This document shows positions 12,422-20,465 of a stretch of DNA of 64,000 bases, one piece after another. The notes under the pieces were generated by a model, which made no database searches, was not told the origin of the DNA, and saw only the letters and a list, made by a program, of their open reading frames with translations. This stretch comes from Citricoccus alkalitolerans (lineage in GTDB: Bacteria > Actinomycetota > Actinomycetes > Actinomycetales > Micrococcaceae), in contig NZ_BAAALH010000001.1 in the NCBI RefSeq assembly GCF_039528175.1, positions 1,293,738 through 1,357,737 of the forward strand. The letters are read 5' to 3'. Position numbers and translations under genes: made by a program. Position 1 is the stretch's first letter. Every line of letters begins with the position of its first letter.

Positions 12422-15400
12422 TCAGTCCACGACGAGGAGCAGATCGCCGCCCTCCACCGGAGTGGTCCCGCTCAGCACCACGCGGGACACGGTCCCGCCG
12501 GCCTGGGCCGTGATGGCCGCCTCCATCTTCATGGCCTCGATGGTGGCCACGGTGGCGCCGGCCTCCACAGCATCACCCTCAGCGACGTTGACCGTCACGA
12601 CCCCGGCGAACGGTGCGGCAACATGACCGGCGGCCGATGGATCTGCCTTCTCAGCGGCACGGGCCGTTGATTCCACGGAGCGGTCCCGGACCGTGATCTG
12701 GCGCGCCTGCCCGTTCAGGGTCACCATGACGGGACGCAAGCCCTTGGTGTCGGGCTCGCCGATCGCCTGGAGCGTGGCCAGCAGGCGGACGCCCTTGCCC
12801 AGGGAGATGACGTGCTCCTGCCCCGTCACCATTCCATAGAGCCAATCGCGGGTGTGGAGCACCGAGGTGTCTCCGAATTCGTCCCGGCTGGCCTCGAACT
12901 CCTGCGTGGGGCCTGGGAACAGGAGCCGGTTGAGCGTCGCCTGGCGTGGGGCGCCGGGCTCGGACAACGACGCGCGGTCCTCGGCCGTGAGCTCGGCCTC
13001 CGGACGGCGCTGGCCCCGGTTCTGCAGGGCCCGGCCGCGGAACGGTTCCGGCCAGCCTCCGGGCGGGTCGCCCAACTCGCCGGACAGGAAGCCGATCACG
13101 GAATCCGGCACATCGAAGTCCTGAGGGTTCTCGGCGAAGGCAGCGGGGTCCACATCCATGCCGACCAGCTGCAGGGCGAGGTCGCCGACCACCTTGGAGC
13201 TGGGCGTGACCTTGACGATGTTCCCCAGCATCGCGTTGGCCGCCTCGTACATCTTCTCGATCTGCTCGAACCGGTCCCCGAGTCCCAGGGCGTTCGCCTG
13301 CTGGCGCAGGTTGGAGAGCTGACCGCCGGGGATCTCGTGGCGGTACACGCGGCCGGTGGGTGCCGAGAGCCCGGATTCGAAGGGTCGGTAGATCTCGCGG
13401 ATCGTCTCCCAGTACGGCTCGAGTCCCGCGGCCCGGTCCAGCCCCAGTCCAGTGTCCCGCTCCCCGTGCTCCAGGGCGGCGACGAGGGCTGACATCGGGA
13501 CCTGGCTGGTGGTGCCGGCCATGGAGGCCACGGCGGTGTCCACGGCATCGACTCCGGCCTCGGCCGCGGCCAGCAGAGTCGCCAGCTGGCCACCAGCCGT
13601 GTCGTGCGTGTGCAGGTGCACCGGCAGGTCGAACTCTCCGCGCAGGGCGCCGACCAGTTCCTTGGCGGCCTGAGGGCGTAGCAGTCCGGCCATGTCCTTG
13701 ATGGCGAGGACGTGCGCGCCGGCATCGACCATCTGCCGGGCGAGTCCCAGGTAGTAGTCGAGGGTGTACAGCTTCTCTGCCGGATCCAGCAGGTTGCCTG
13801 TGTAGCACAGGGCCGCCTCCGCCACGGCGGTCCCCGTGGCCCGGACCGCCTCGATGGCCGGGGCGATCTGGCCGACGTCGTTCAGGGCGTCGAAGATGCG
13901 GAAGATGTCCACGCCCGTGTCCGCGGCCTCCTGCACGAAGGCATTGGTCACCTCGACCGGGTACGGGGTGTAGCCAACCGTATTGCGGCCGCGCAACAGC
14001 ATCTGCAACGGGATGTTCGGCAGTTCCTCCCGCAGCAACCGCAGCCGGGCCCACGGGTCCTCGGCCAGGAAGCGCAGCGCGACATCATAGGTGGCCCCGC
14101 CCCAGGCCTCAACGGAGAACAGTCCCGGCAAGGTGTGAGCGACCGCGGGCGCAGCGGCCAACAGGTCCCGAGTACGGACCCTCGTGGCCAGCAGCGACTG
14201 GTGCGCGTCGCGGAAGGTGGTGTCCGTGACGGCCAGTTCGGTACGGGAGCGCAGATCGGCAGCGAAGCCCTCCGGTCCCCGCTCCAACAGGACCTGGCGC
14301 CATCCGGCCGGTGGCTGAATGGACGACGGACCATCGAAGGGGCTGCGGTCCGGCTCTTCGGACTTGTCCCCGGGGAAGTGTGGCAGCTTGTCCCGGGGAT
14401 CAATCCCGTCCACCCTCGGACCATGTGGCTGATTCACGGTGACATCGGCCAGGTACTGCAGGGCCTTGGAACCGCGGTTCTGGCTGCGGTTCACCTGGGC
14501 CAGCTCCGGGTGTGCGTCGATGAAGTCGGTAGCCACGTCCCCGGCCACGAAGGTCGGGTCGTCCAGCACGTTCATCAGGAACGGGATGTTGGTGGCGACG
14601 CCGCGCACACGGAACTCGGCCAGGGCGCGCCGGGTGCGGCGCACCGCCGTCAGGTAGTCACGGCCGCGGCAGCTGAGCTTGACCAGCATCGAGTCGAAAT
14701 GCGGACTGATCTCGGCGCCGGTGTAGATGGTGCCGCCGTCCAGCCGGACGCCGGAGCCACCGGCCGAGCGGTAGGCGGTGATGGTGCCGGTGTCCGGCCG
14801 GAAGCCGTTCGACGGATCCTCGGTGGTGATGCGGCACTGCATCGCGGCCCCACGGATCCGCAGGTCTTCCTGGTGGATGCCGAGTTCGTCCAGACTGTGC
14901 CCCGCCGCGATCCGCAGCTGGGAGGCCACGAGGTCCACGTCCGTGATCTCCTCGGTGACCGTGTGCTCCACCTGGATGCGGGGATTCATCTCGATGAACA
15001 CGTGCTGCCCGGCCCGTTCACCGGCCGTGTCCACGAGGAACTCGACCGTGCCGGCGTTGACATAGTCCATGGCGCGGGCGAACTTCACCGCATCGGCGTA
15101 CAGCGCCTCACGGATGGAGTCATCCAGGTTGGGGGCGGGAGCGATCTCGATGACCTTCTGGTGGCGCCGCTGCATGGAGCAGTCACGCTCGAAGAGGTGG
15201 ACCGTCTCCCCCGACGCGTCGGCCAACACCTGGACCTCGATGTGCCGGGGCCGCAGGACAGCCTGCTCCAGGAACATGGTGGGATCGCCGAAGGCTGTCT
15301 CGGCCTCGCGCATGGCCGCATTCAGGGCGTCCGGCAGGTCGGCCGAGCTCTCGACCCGGCGCATGCCACGGCCTCCACCGCCGGCAACGGCCTTGACGAA

Positions 15401-15889
15401 GATCGGGAAGCCGATGTCCTCGGCCTGGGAGACGAGCCAGTCCACGTCCGAACTCGGTTCCGAGGACTTCAGCGTCGGGATCCCGGCGGCCTTGGCCGCT
15501 CTCAGGGCCTCGACCTTGTTGCCCGTCAACTCGAGGACGTCGGCCGGCGGACCGACGAAGGCGATGCCCGCCTCCTCGCAGGCGCGGGCCAGCCCGGCAT
15601 TCTCGGACAGGAACCCATATCCGGGATAGATGGCGTCACAGCCCGATTCCGTGGCCACCCGGATGATCTCGTCCACATCCAGGTAGGCGCGGATGGGGTG
15701 GCCCTCCTCACCGATGCGGTAGGCCTCGTCCGCCTTCTGCCGGTGGATGGAGTTCCGGTCCTCATAGGGGAACACCGCCACGGTGCGGGCACCCAGCTCA
15801 TAGCAGGCACGGAAGGCGCGAACGGCAATCTCGCCGCGGTTGGCCACCAGCACTTTGGTGAACATGCCATCGGTCGTCCTCGGGGACAT
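12422..15889 (-). CDS. pyc: Pyruvate carboxylase
   Basis: Biotin enzyme converting pyruvate + bicarbonate + ATP to oxaloacetate (anaplerosis). The full-length single chain of 1155 aa has a biotin carboxylase domain (about 8-460, with ATP-grasp motif AGGGGRGMR), a carboxyltransferase TIM-barrel (about 555-830, opening with TTFRDAHQS), a PYC/OADA connecting domain and a C-terminal biotinyl domain with the target lysine in EAMKMEA about 35 residues from the end. The start at 15889 is supported by AGGAGG 4 bases upstream; that Shine-Dalgarno abuts an N gap, so the promoter is not visible. An internal ATG eight codons downstream is a weaker alternative. Confidence 0.97.
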   Translation of the reverse strand: MSPRTTDGMFTKVLVANRGEIAVRAFRACYELGARTVAVFPYEDRNSIHRQKADEAYRIGEEGHPIRAYLDVDEIIRVATESGCDAIYPGYGFLSENAGLARACEEAGIAFVGPPADVLELTGNKVEALRAAKAAGIPTLKSSEPSSDVDWLVSQAEDIGFPIFVKAVAGGGGRGMRRVESSADLPDALNAAMREAETAFGDPTMFLEQAVLRPRHIEVQVLADASGETVHLFERDCSMQRRHQKVIEIAPAPNLDDSIREALYADAVKFARAMDYVNAGTVEFLVDTAGERAGQHVFIEMNPRIQVEHTVTEEITDVDLVASQLRIAAGHSLDELGIHQEDLRIRGAAMQCRITTEDPSNGFRPDTGTITAYRSAGGSGVRLDGGTIYTGAEISPHFDSMLVKLSCRGRDYLTAVRRTRRALAEFRVRGVATNIPFLMNVLDDPTFVAGDVATDFIDAHPELAQVNRSQNRGSKALQYLADVTVNQPHGPRVDGIDPRDKLPHFPGDKSEEPDRSPFDGPSSIQPPAGWRQVLLERGPEGFAADLRSRTELAVTDTTFRDAHQSLLATRVRTRDLLAAAPAVAHTLPGLFSVEAWGGATYDVALRFLAEDPWARLRLLREELPNIPLQMLLRGRNTVGYTPYPVEVTNAFVQEAADTGVDIFRIFDALNDVGQIAPAIEAVRATGTAVAEAALCYTGNLLDPAEKLYTLDYYLGLARQMVDAGAHVLAIKDMAGLLRPQAAKELVGALRGEFDLPVHLHTHDTAGGQLATLLAAAEAGVDAVDTAVASMAGTTSQVPMSALVAALEHGERDTGLGLDRAAGLEPYWETIREIYRPFESGLSAPTGRVYRHEIPGGQLSNLRQQANALGLGDRFEQIEKMYEAANAMLGNIVKVTPSSKVVGDLALQLVGMDVDPAAFAENPQDFDVPDSVIGFLSGELGDPPGGWPEPFRGRALQNRGQRRPEAELTAEDRASLSEPGAPRQATLNRLLFPGPTQEFEASRDEFGDTSVLHTRDWLYGMVTGQEHVISLGKGVRLLATLQAIGEPDTKGLRPVMVTLNGQARQITVRDRSVESTARAAEKADPSAAGHVAAPFAGVVTVNVAEGDAVEAGATVATIEAMKMEAAITAQAGGTVSRVVLSGTTPVEGGDLLLVVD

Positions 15890-15899
15890 TGGACCTCCT

Positions 15900-15922
15900 N
15901 NNNNNNNNNNNNNNNNNNNNNN
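15900..15922. other. Assembly gap (23 N) in the pyc upstream region
   Basis: Unresolved bases directly before the pyc Shine-Dalgarno. The promoter or 5' leader of pyc is probably hidden here. The flanks show no inverted repeat. Confidence 0.95.
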
Positions 15923-16085
15923 CGCTGGTCGCGCTTCGGTGAACCACCTCGTTGTGGCTCACATCACGCGCCAGTTTTGCACACGCCGAAGCCTAGGCCA
16001 TATGACCCGCGTCACACGGAGACCAGCACTAGACTAGAGGCTGGTTCTTCGGCCATTCATCGGTCAAGATCCCACTTCGCCTACC

Positions 16086-16964
16086 GTGCCCCACCACAGT
16101 CAGGATTCCCACGCCGTGCAGATCATCTCCATTTCCAGCCTCAAGGGCGGGGTCGGCAAGACCTCGGTCACCCTCGGACTGGCCTCCGCGGCACGGGCCC
16201 AGGGCATCCCCACCCTGGTGGTGGACATGGACCCCCATGCCGACGCCACCACTGGACTCGGCGTCAAGCAGGGCCAGGACATCGAGGGCCGGGAGGACAT
16301 CGGCACCCTCCTCGAACGGCCCCGGCGGGTCAGCATGGCCGACCACGTCATCGCCTCCGGCTGGCCGGACCTCACGCCGGGTGCCACCGAGACCGGAGTC
16401 CCGGGTGGAGGCACGAAGGTCCTCGACGTGGTGCGCGGCTCCTCCCGCACGTCCCTCTTTGAGCGACCCACCACCCGGCTGCGCGAACTGCGACGGCTGA
16501 ACACCCTGCTGGAGTCCGTGACCAAGTACGCCTTGGTGCTGGTCGACTGCCCGCCCGCCCTGAACGGCGTCACTCGCATGGCCTGGGCGGCCTCCACGGA
16601 CGTCCTGCTGGTGGCAGAGCCCAGCCTGTTCTCAGTGGCAGGCACGGAGCGCACCTTGCGGGCCCTCGATCTGTTCCGGAAGGAATACGCCCAGGGAGTC
16701 CATTCCACCGGGGTGGTCGCCAACCGAGTGCGTCCGGCCAGTACAGAGCACCAGTTCCGCCTGGGTGAGATGGAGCGCATGTATGGCGACCGGCTACTCC
16801 CGGTCGCCATCCCCGAACAGGGCAATTGGCAGCAGATCCAGGGCGCCGCCTGGCCGGTGCATGCCTGGCCCGGGGAAACGGCGGCCCAGTCAGCCGAGCT
16901 CTTCGAGGAGCTGCTCTCGGCGCTGCACCGGCCGCAGGGACGCCGCAGCCAGCGCCGACACTAG
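16086..16964 (+). CDS. Orphan ParA/MinD-like P-loop ATPase
   Basis: Deviant Walker-A ATPase of 292 aa. The N-terminal ISISSLKGGVGKTS motif (KGGVGKT, signature lysine present), DMDPHADATTGLG (A') and VLVDCPPAL (Walker B) are all visible. It resembles Soj/ParA proteins that position DNA or protein cargo, but there is no ParB gene beside it and it differs from the scpAB-linked ParA at 40717. The GTG start at 16086 has no Shine-Dalgarno; GTG 16116, directly before the first strand, is an alternative. It is divergent from pyc and convergent with the MerR gene. The cargo is unknown; plasmid-partition origin is unlikely in this core context. Confidence 0.8.
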   Translation: MPHHSQDSHAVQIISISSLKGGVGKTSVTLGLASAARAQGIPTLVVDMDPHADATTGLGVKQGQDIEGREDIGTLLERPRRVSMADHVIASGWPDLTPGATETGVPGGGTKVLDVVRGSSRTSLFERPTTRLRELRRLNTLLESVTKYALVLVDCPPALNGVTRMAWAASTDVLLVAEPSLFSVAGTERTLRALDLFRKEYAQGVHSTGVVANRVRPASTEHQFRLGEMERMYGDRLLPVAIPEQGNWQQIQGAAWPVHAWPGETAAQSAELFEELLSALHRPQGRRSQRRH

Positions 16965-17028
16965 AACACCGCTGACGGCCTCCAGGAGCCCTCACGCCGG
17001 ACCGGCAGGGAATGCCCAACAGGGCCCA

Positions 17029-17111
17029 GCACGACGACGGCCCCGCACCNNNNNNNNNNNNNNNNNNNNNNNNNNNNNNNNNNNNNNNNNNGTGCGGGGC
17101 CGTCGTCGTGC
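17029..17111. terminator. Perfect 20-bp inverted repeat flanking an N gap
   Basis: The arms at 17029-17048 and 17092-17111 are exact reverse complements (20 bp, GC-rich) on either side of 42 N. They lie between the convergent ParA-like and MerR genes, so a very stable bidirectional terminator is likely. The gap size may be only nominal, since such a hairpin often stops sequencing. Confidence 0.6.
17050..17091. other. Assembly gap (42 N) inside hairpin loop
   Basis: Unknown bases exactly at the centre of the 20-bp inverted repeat. Confidence 0.95.
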
Positions 17112-17187
17112 ACGGACTGCGCGGGTTACCTGCACCGGCGGAGGTAACCAGCGGCGCGCGCAGAGTGGCTGAGCATTGCCATGGAGC

Positions 17188-17790
17188 TCAGGAGGCGGAC
17201 TTGCGGCGCGTGCGCCGCTGGGACAGCTCGTCACCGGGAAATTCCTCGGGGCTCCCAGCGTGCAGCTGCTCGGACGGCAGCTCAGCCAGCGAGCCCTCGA
17301 CCTCACGCCACACGCGGCCCACGGCAATGCCGAACACGCCCTGGCCACCCTGGACCAGGTCGATGACCTCATCGGCAGACATGCACTCGTAGACCGAGGC
17401 GCCGTCGCTCATGAGGGTGATCTGTGCCAGGTCGTCCACACCGCGCTCGCGCAGGTGCTCCACGGCCGAGCGGATCTGCTGCAGGGAGACCCCGGTGTCC
17501 AGCAGGCGCTTGACGACCTTCAGCACGAGGATGTCCCGGAAGGAATAGAGCCGCTGGGTGCCAGATCCGCTGGCGCCTCGGACGGTGGGGACTACCAGGC
17601 CGGTGCGTGCCCAGTAGTCGAGCTGACGGTAGGTGATGCCGGCGGCCTTGCACGCGGTTGGACCGCGGTAGCCGGCGCCCTCGTCAAGGACGGGTAGGTC
17701 TTCGGTGAACAGCATGCCCTGCGCAGGGGTGCGCGGGGGTGACTCGTGATGCGGATCCGGGGACTGCCCGGCCTCGCCCTTCGGACTCAC
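17188..17790 (-). CDS. MerR-family regulator, Rv1830/ResR (McdR)-like
   Basis: DNA-binding protein of 200 aa. A MerR winged helix-turn-helix starts at about residue 45 (YRGPTACKAAGITYRQLDYWARTGL), followed by a dimerisation helix and a C-terminal tail rich in Arg/Lys. The QGMLF-x-EDLP motif before the helix-turn-helix is shared by the Rv1830 family, whose M. tuberculosis member affects growth and cell division. Gene order (this MerR, DUF151, FtsR, garA, gcvH) is conserved with Rv1830-Rv1826. GTG 17790 is chosen because AGGAGG (17797-17802) lies 6 bases upstream; ATG 17808 has no Shine-Dalgarno. A -35/-10 promoter lies about 140 bases upstream with a structured leader between. Confidence 0.88.
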   Translation of the reverse strand: MSPKGEAGQSPDPHHESPPRTPAQGMLFTEDLPVLDEGAGYRGPTACKAAGITYRQLDYWARTGLVVPTVRGASGSGTQRLYSFRDILVLKVVKRLLDTGVSLQQIRSAVEHLRERGVDDLAQITLMSDGASVYECMSADEVIDLVQGGQGVFGIAVGRVWREVEGSLAELPSEQLHAGSPEEFPGDELSQRRTRRKSAS

Positions 17791-17830
17791 TGGAACCCTC
17801 CTGGTCATGGATCCACACTGGGGAAGGAAG

Positions 17831-17879
17831 TGCCCGGCGATCCGGATCGGCGATCGGTGCCGGGCATCGGCCCGGCACC
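17831..17879 (-). promoter_or_regulatory. Mutually exclusive hairpins in the MerR leader
   Basis: On the transcript, arm A (17879-17870) pairs with arm B (17865-17856) as a perfect 10-bp stem with a 4-base loop. The 3' portion of B plus one base (17866-17859) is also exactly complementary (8 bp) to arm C (17838-17831), about 30 bases before the Shine-Dalgarno. A-B and B-C cannot form together. The geometry resembles an attenuator or translation switch; function is inferred. Confidence 0.4.
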
Positions 17880-17933
17880 AAACCACCAATCGGTGCGATG
17901 AGACCGATAGGCAATGTGGAACCTCTGGACATG

Positions 17934-17962
17934 ACGCTATGCCCGGACGGGTCCTCGGTCAA
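17934..17962 (-). promoter_or_regulatory. Sigma-70-type promoter of the ResR-like gene
   Basis: TTGACC (17962-17957) and TAGCGT (17939-17934) are separated by exactly 17 bases on the minus strand. This is the best -35/-10 pair seen in the window. It predicts a start near 17927 and an untranslated leader of about 135 bases. Confidence 0.6.
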
Positions 17963-18075
17963 AGACCTCGTGCATTCTGACCCGTGCGTGTCGCCACGCC
18001 GCCGGTGATCGGGCACGGGCGGCCGGGCCTCCGGTCACGCCTGATGACCTCGCGAATCCGGGGCGGACCCGGCGA

Positions 18076-18648
18076 TCAGGACTGGCTGGAGCCTCCGTCG
18101 GCGAAGTCCTCCGGGTCCACATTGTCCAGGAACTCGCGGAACCGGTTGAGTTCCGCATCACGCTCCGCGGCACCGGTGACGCCGGTGACGGCCTCATCCA
18201 CCCCGTCTACGGTGTCCTCGGCGTTCTCGTCTGCGTCTCCGGCCTGTTCCGGGTCCATCCCGGCTGCCTCCAGCACCTCGGCCGCGCAGAGCACCGGCGC
18301 CTCGGCGCGCAACGCGCAAGCGATGGCATCCGAGGCGCGTGCGTCCACCCGCGCGCCATTGTCCAGGATCAGCTCGGCATGGAAGACGGCATCCTCGACG
18401 GATCCGATGCGTACCGACTCCAGAGCGGTGCCCGTGGCCGCGAGGACCTCGATCAACAGGTCGTGCGTCATGGGGCGGGGCGGGGTGAGCCCCTGTTGCC
18501 ACAGGGCGATCGCGCTGGCTTCCGGCGCCCCGATCCAGATGGGAACAAGGGTGCCAGTGCCGGGATCCTGGAGGAGGACCAGGGGCTGGTTCCCGGGAAG
18601 CTCAACCCGCACACCCAGCACCGTCATCTCAACATCCGGCAGGTTCAT
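18076..18648 (-). CDS. Bifunctional nuclease family (DUF151) protein
   Basis: 190-aa DUF151/BFN protein. The conserved N-terminal part (EMTVLGVRVELPGNQPLVLLQ), IWIGAPEASAIAL and a middle TH-DLL segment define the family, which includes plant nucleases and the mycobacterial Rv1829. The last about 70 residues are acidic and variable. ATG 18648 has GAGGA 7 bases upstream and follows the ftsR stop by 10 bases, so it is co-transcribed with ftsR. A longer open frame upstream is only a shadow of ftsR. The biochemical role in bacteria is unclear. Confidence 0.88.
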   Translation of the reverse strand: MNLPDVEMTVLGVRVELPGNQPLVLLQDPGTGTLVPIWIGAPEASAIALWQQGLTPPRPMTHDLLIEVLAATGTALESVRIGSVEDAVFHAELILDNGARVDARASDAIACALRAEAPVLCAAEVLEAAGMDPEQAGDADENAEDTVDGVDEAVTGVTGAAERDAELNRFREFLDNVDPEDFADGGSSQS

Positions 18649-18658
18649 CCGTGCATCC

Positions 18659-19417
18659 TCACGTGTCCAGCTCGGCCACGGCTGCCGCCACGAGGGCGCT
18701 GTGCAGCCCCAGACAGGCCTCACTGAGCTCCCGTGCGGCGTCGGCCATCCGGGCGTTGGCGGCGGCGTCCTTGCGGGTGGCCAGAGAGGCTGTGGCCCGT
18801 TCGATGAGGCCGAGCTCGCGGTCGGCTGCAGCCCGGAAGGGGCGAAGATGGCGCGGCTCCAGTCCATGGGCGGCCAGCACGGCGGCGGACCGGGTCGCTT
18901 TGAGGGCGTGCTCGGAATACCGCCCGTTCTCATCCGGTGACACCATGCCGAACTGCTCGAGGGAGGTCAACAGCTGGGAGGTGACCCCCGAGATCCCCTG
19001 CAACTCGGCCCGGGTGAGCGGGCGAGTGTGCCCGGCCAGCTCCTGCGCCAGCTGGTCGGACACCGAGCGTGGGGCCAGGGTGAGCCCCCCGGGCAGGGAT
19101 TCGGGATGTTCACCGCGGTCCACGGCATCGAGGTAGTCCTTGATGACCTTCAGAGGAAGGTACTGGTCCCGCTGCAAAGCGAGGATGAAGCGCAACCGGT
19201 CCACGTCGGCATCGGTGTACTTCCGGTAGCCTGCGGAGGTGCGGCGGGGTGTGATGAGCCCCTTCTCCTCAAGGAAGCGGATCTTCGAAGCGCTGACCTG
19301 CGGGAAGTCAACCTTCAGCTCCGCCAAGACCTCACCGATGTTCATGACGGCGCGGCTGCCCCCGGTCGCGGCGGCGGAAGCGGCGGAAAGGGGGCGGCGG
19401 GAAGCTGCTGCACTCAC
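18659..19417 (-). CDS. ftsR: MerR-type cell-division regulator FtsR
   Basis: MerR-like transcription factor (252 aa) equivalent to M. tuberculosis Rv1828 and Corynebacterium glutamicum FtsR, which activates ftsZ. The MerR helix-turn-helix starts at MNIGEVLAEL (about residue 25) with SASKIRFLEEKGLI and the wing RRTSAGYRKYTDADVDRL. A long C-terminal region of helices has no cofactor-binding cysteines, as in the family. The start is GTG 19417 with a GAGGA-like Shine-Dalgarno; the internal ATG 19345 has none but is where homology begins. It lies between garA and the DUF151 gene, all on the minus strand. Confidence 0.9.
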   Translation of the reverse strand: MSAAASRRPLSAASAAATGGSRAVMNIGEVLAELKVDFPQVSASKIRFLEEKGLITPRRTSAGYRKYTDADVDRLRFILALQRDQYLPLKVIKDYLDAVDRGEHPESLPGGLTLAPRSVSDQLAQELAGHTRPLTRAELQGISGVTSQLLTSLEQFGMVSPDENGRYSEHALKATRSAAVLAAHGLEPRHLRPFRAAADRELGLIERATASLATRKDAAANARMADAARELSEACLGLHSALVAAAVAELDT

Positions 19418-19487
19418 GGATGTCCTCGGTCGTAGGTCGAAGTGGCGGTCGTCGTCAAGGCGTGCCGGTCCTCTCGGGCCGATTGAC

Positions 19488-19949
19488 TCAGACAGCGGGA
19501 CGCTGGGTGCCGGCGTAGAACGTGAGCCGGAACTTGCCGATCTGCACTTCCATCCCGGACCGCAGGGCCACGGAATCGACCCGGTCGTGGTTCACGTAGG
19601 TCCCGTTCAGGGATCCGGAGTCCACGATCACGAACCCCTCGCCGGATCGACGGAACTCGGCATGCTTCCGCGACACGGTGACGTCGTCGAGGAAGATGTC
19701 GGCGTTGGGGTGACGGCCGGCCAAAGTTGAGTCCTGGTCCAGAAGGAACCGCGCACCCTGGTTGGGCCCGGCATGGGCCACCAGGAGAGCCGAGCCGACG
19801 GGGAGGGCGTTGATGGCCGCTCGGTCCTCTGCCTCGAGCGAGCGGGCCGGCGACGAGCCCAGATCGGGCAGGCCGATACTGGTGGTCAGCGCCTCCGGCT
19901 CGGTACCCGTGTTCCGGCCGTCCGGTTGCTGGGTCCCGTCCTGTGACAT
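19488..19949 (-). CDS. garA: FHA-domain metabolic regulator GarA
   Basis: Small cytoplasmic phosphopeptide-binding protein (153 aa). In mycobacteria and corynebacteria (GarA/OdhI) it binds 2-oxoglutarate dehydrogenase and glutamate dehydrogenase, and it is switched off when phosphorylated by Ser/Thr kinases. The FHA core at about 75-145 contains GRHPNADIFLDDVTVSRKH and GSLNGTYVN. A TTS motif at Thr22-Thr23 sits where the ETTS phosphorylation motif lies in known homologues. The Shine-Dalgarno GGAGGAG is just upstream. A PASTA kinase is present in the window at 1831, but which kinase acts on GarA here is unknown. Confidence 0.93.
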   Translation of the reverse strand: MSQDGTQQPDGRNTGTEPEALTTSIGLPDLGSSPARSLEAEDRAAINALPVGSALLVAHAGPNQGARFLLDQDSTLAGRHPNADIFLDDVTVSRKHAEFRRSGEGFVIVDSGSLNGTYVNHDRVDSVALRSGMEVQIGKFRLTFYAGTQRPAV

Positions 19950-20016
19950 GGCTCCTCCGAGGATGTGTCCGACCGATCGCGGCGATCCCGATGGTCGTGG
20001 TGGCTTCGTGACCTGA

Positions 20017-20403
20017 CTAGCCTACCTGCTGGCGGTAACCCTCCGCATCGAGCAGGCCTTCCACCTGTGCGGGATCCGAGACGGTCATCTCCAGGAGCCA
20101 GCCGTCCCCGTATGGATCGGAGTTCACCTTGGCCGGATCGGCGTCCAGGGCATCATTGCGGGCCGTGACAGCGCCGGAGACCGGGGCGAAGAGGTCACTG
20201 ACGGACTTGGTGGACTCCACCTCGCCGACGGTGGAGTCAGCGGTGATCTCCGTGCCCACCTCGGGCAGGTCGACATAGACGACGTCACCGAGCGCGTCCT
20301 GGGCGAAGTCGGTGATGCCGATGCGGACGACGCCGTCGGCGTCCGGTCCGGAGACCCATTCGTGCTCGGCGCTGTAGCGAAGCCCTTCGGGGATATTGCT
20401 CAT
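20017..20403 (-). CDS. gcvH: Glycine cleavage system H protein
   Basis: Lipoyl carrier of the glycine cleavage system (128 aa). It shuttles the aminomethyl group between the P, T and L proteins. The lipoylated residue is Lys66 in GEVESTKSVSDL, within the single lipoyl domain; length is normal. The Shine-Dalgarno GGAGG lies 4 bases before the ATG. It is the promoter-proximal gene of the block gcvH-garA-ftsR-DUF151. The other gcv genes are outside the window. Confidence 0.95.
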   Translation of the reverse strand: MSNIPEGLRYSAEHEWVSGPDADGVVRIGITDFAQDALGDVVYVDLPEVGTEITADSTVGEVESTKSVSDLFAPVSGAVTARNDALDADPAKVNSDPYGDGWLLEMTVSDPAQVEGLLDAEGYRQQVG

Positions 20404-20465
20404 GGTTCCTCCAGATCACAGGTGTGAGGTCCGGCCCGTGCAGGCCTCGCGGTACACAGACGACA

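Noticed and set aside
13712..16462. A 916-codon open frame antisense to pyc
   Set aside because: It mirrors pyc in a high-GC genome, runs through an N gap, has no Shine-Dalgarno and no recognisable domain. pyc is unmistakable on the other strand.
18649..18933. N-terminal extension of the DUF151 protein to 18933
   Set aside because: It overlaps ftsR fully and is Pro/Trp/Ser-rich nonsense. ATG 18648 with its own Shine-Dalgarno is where homology begins.
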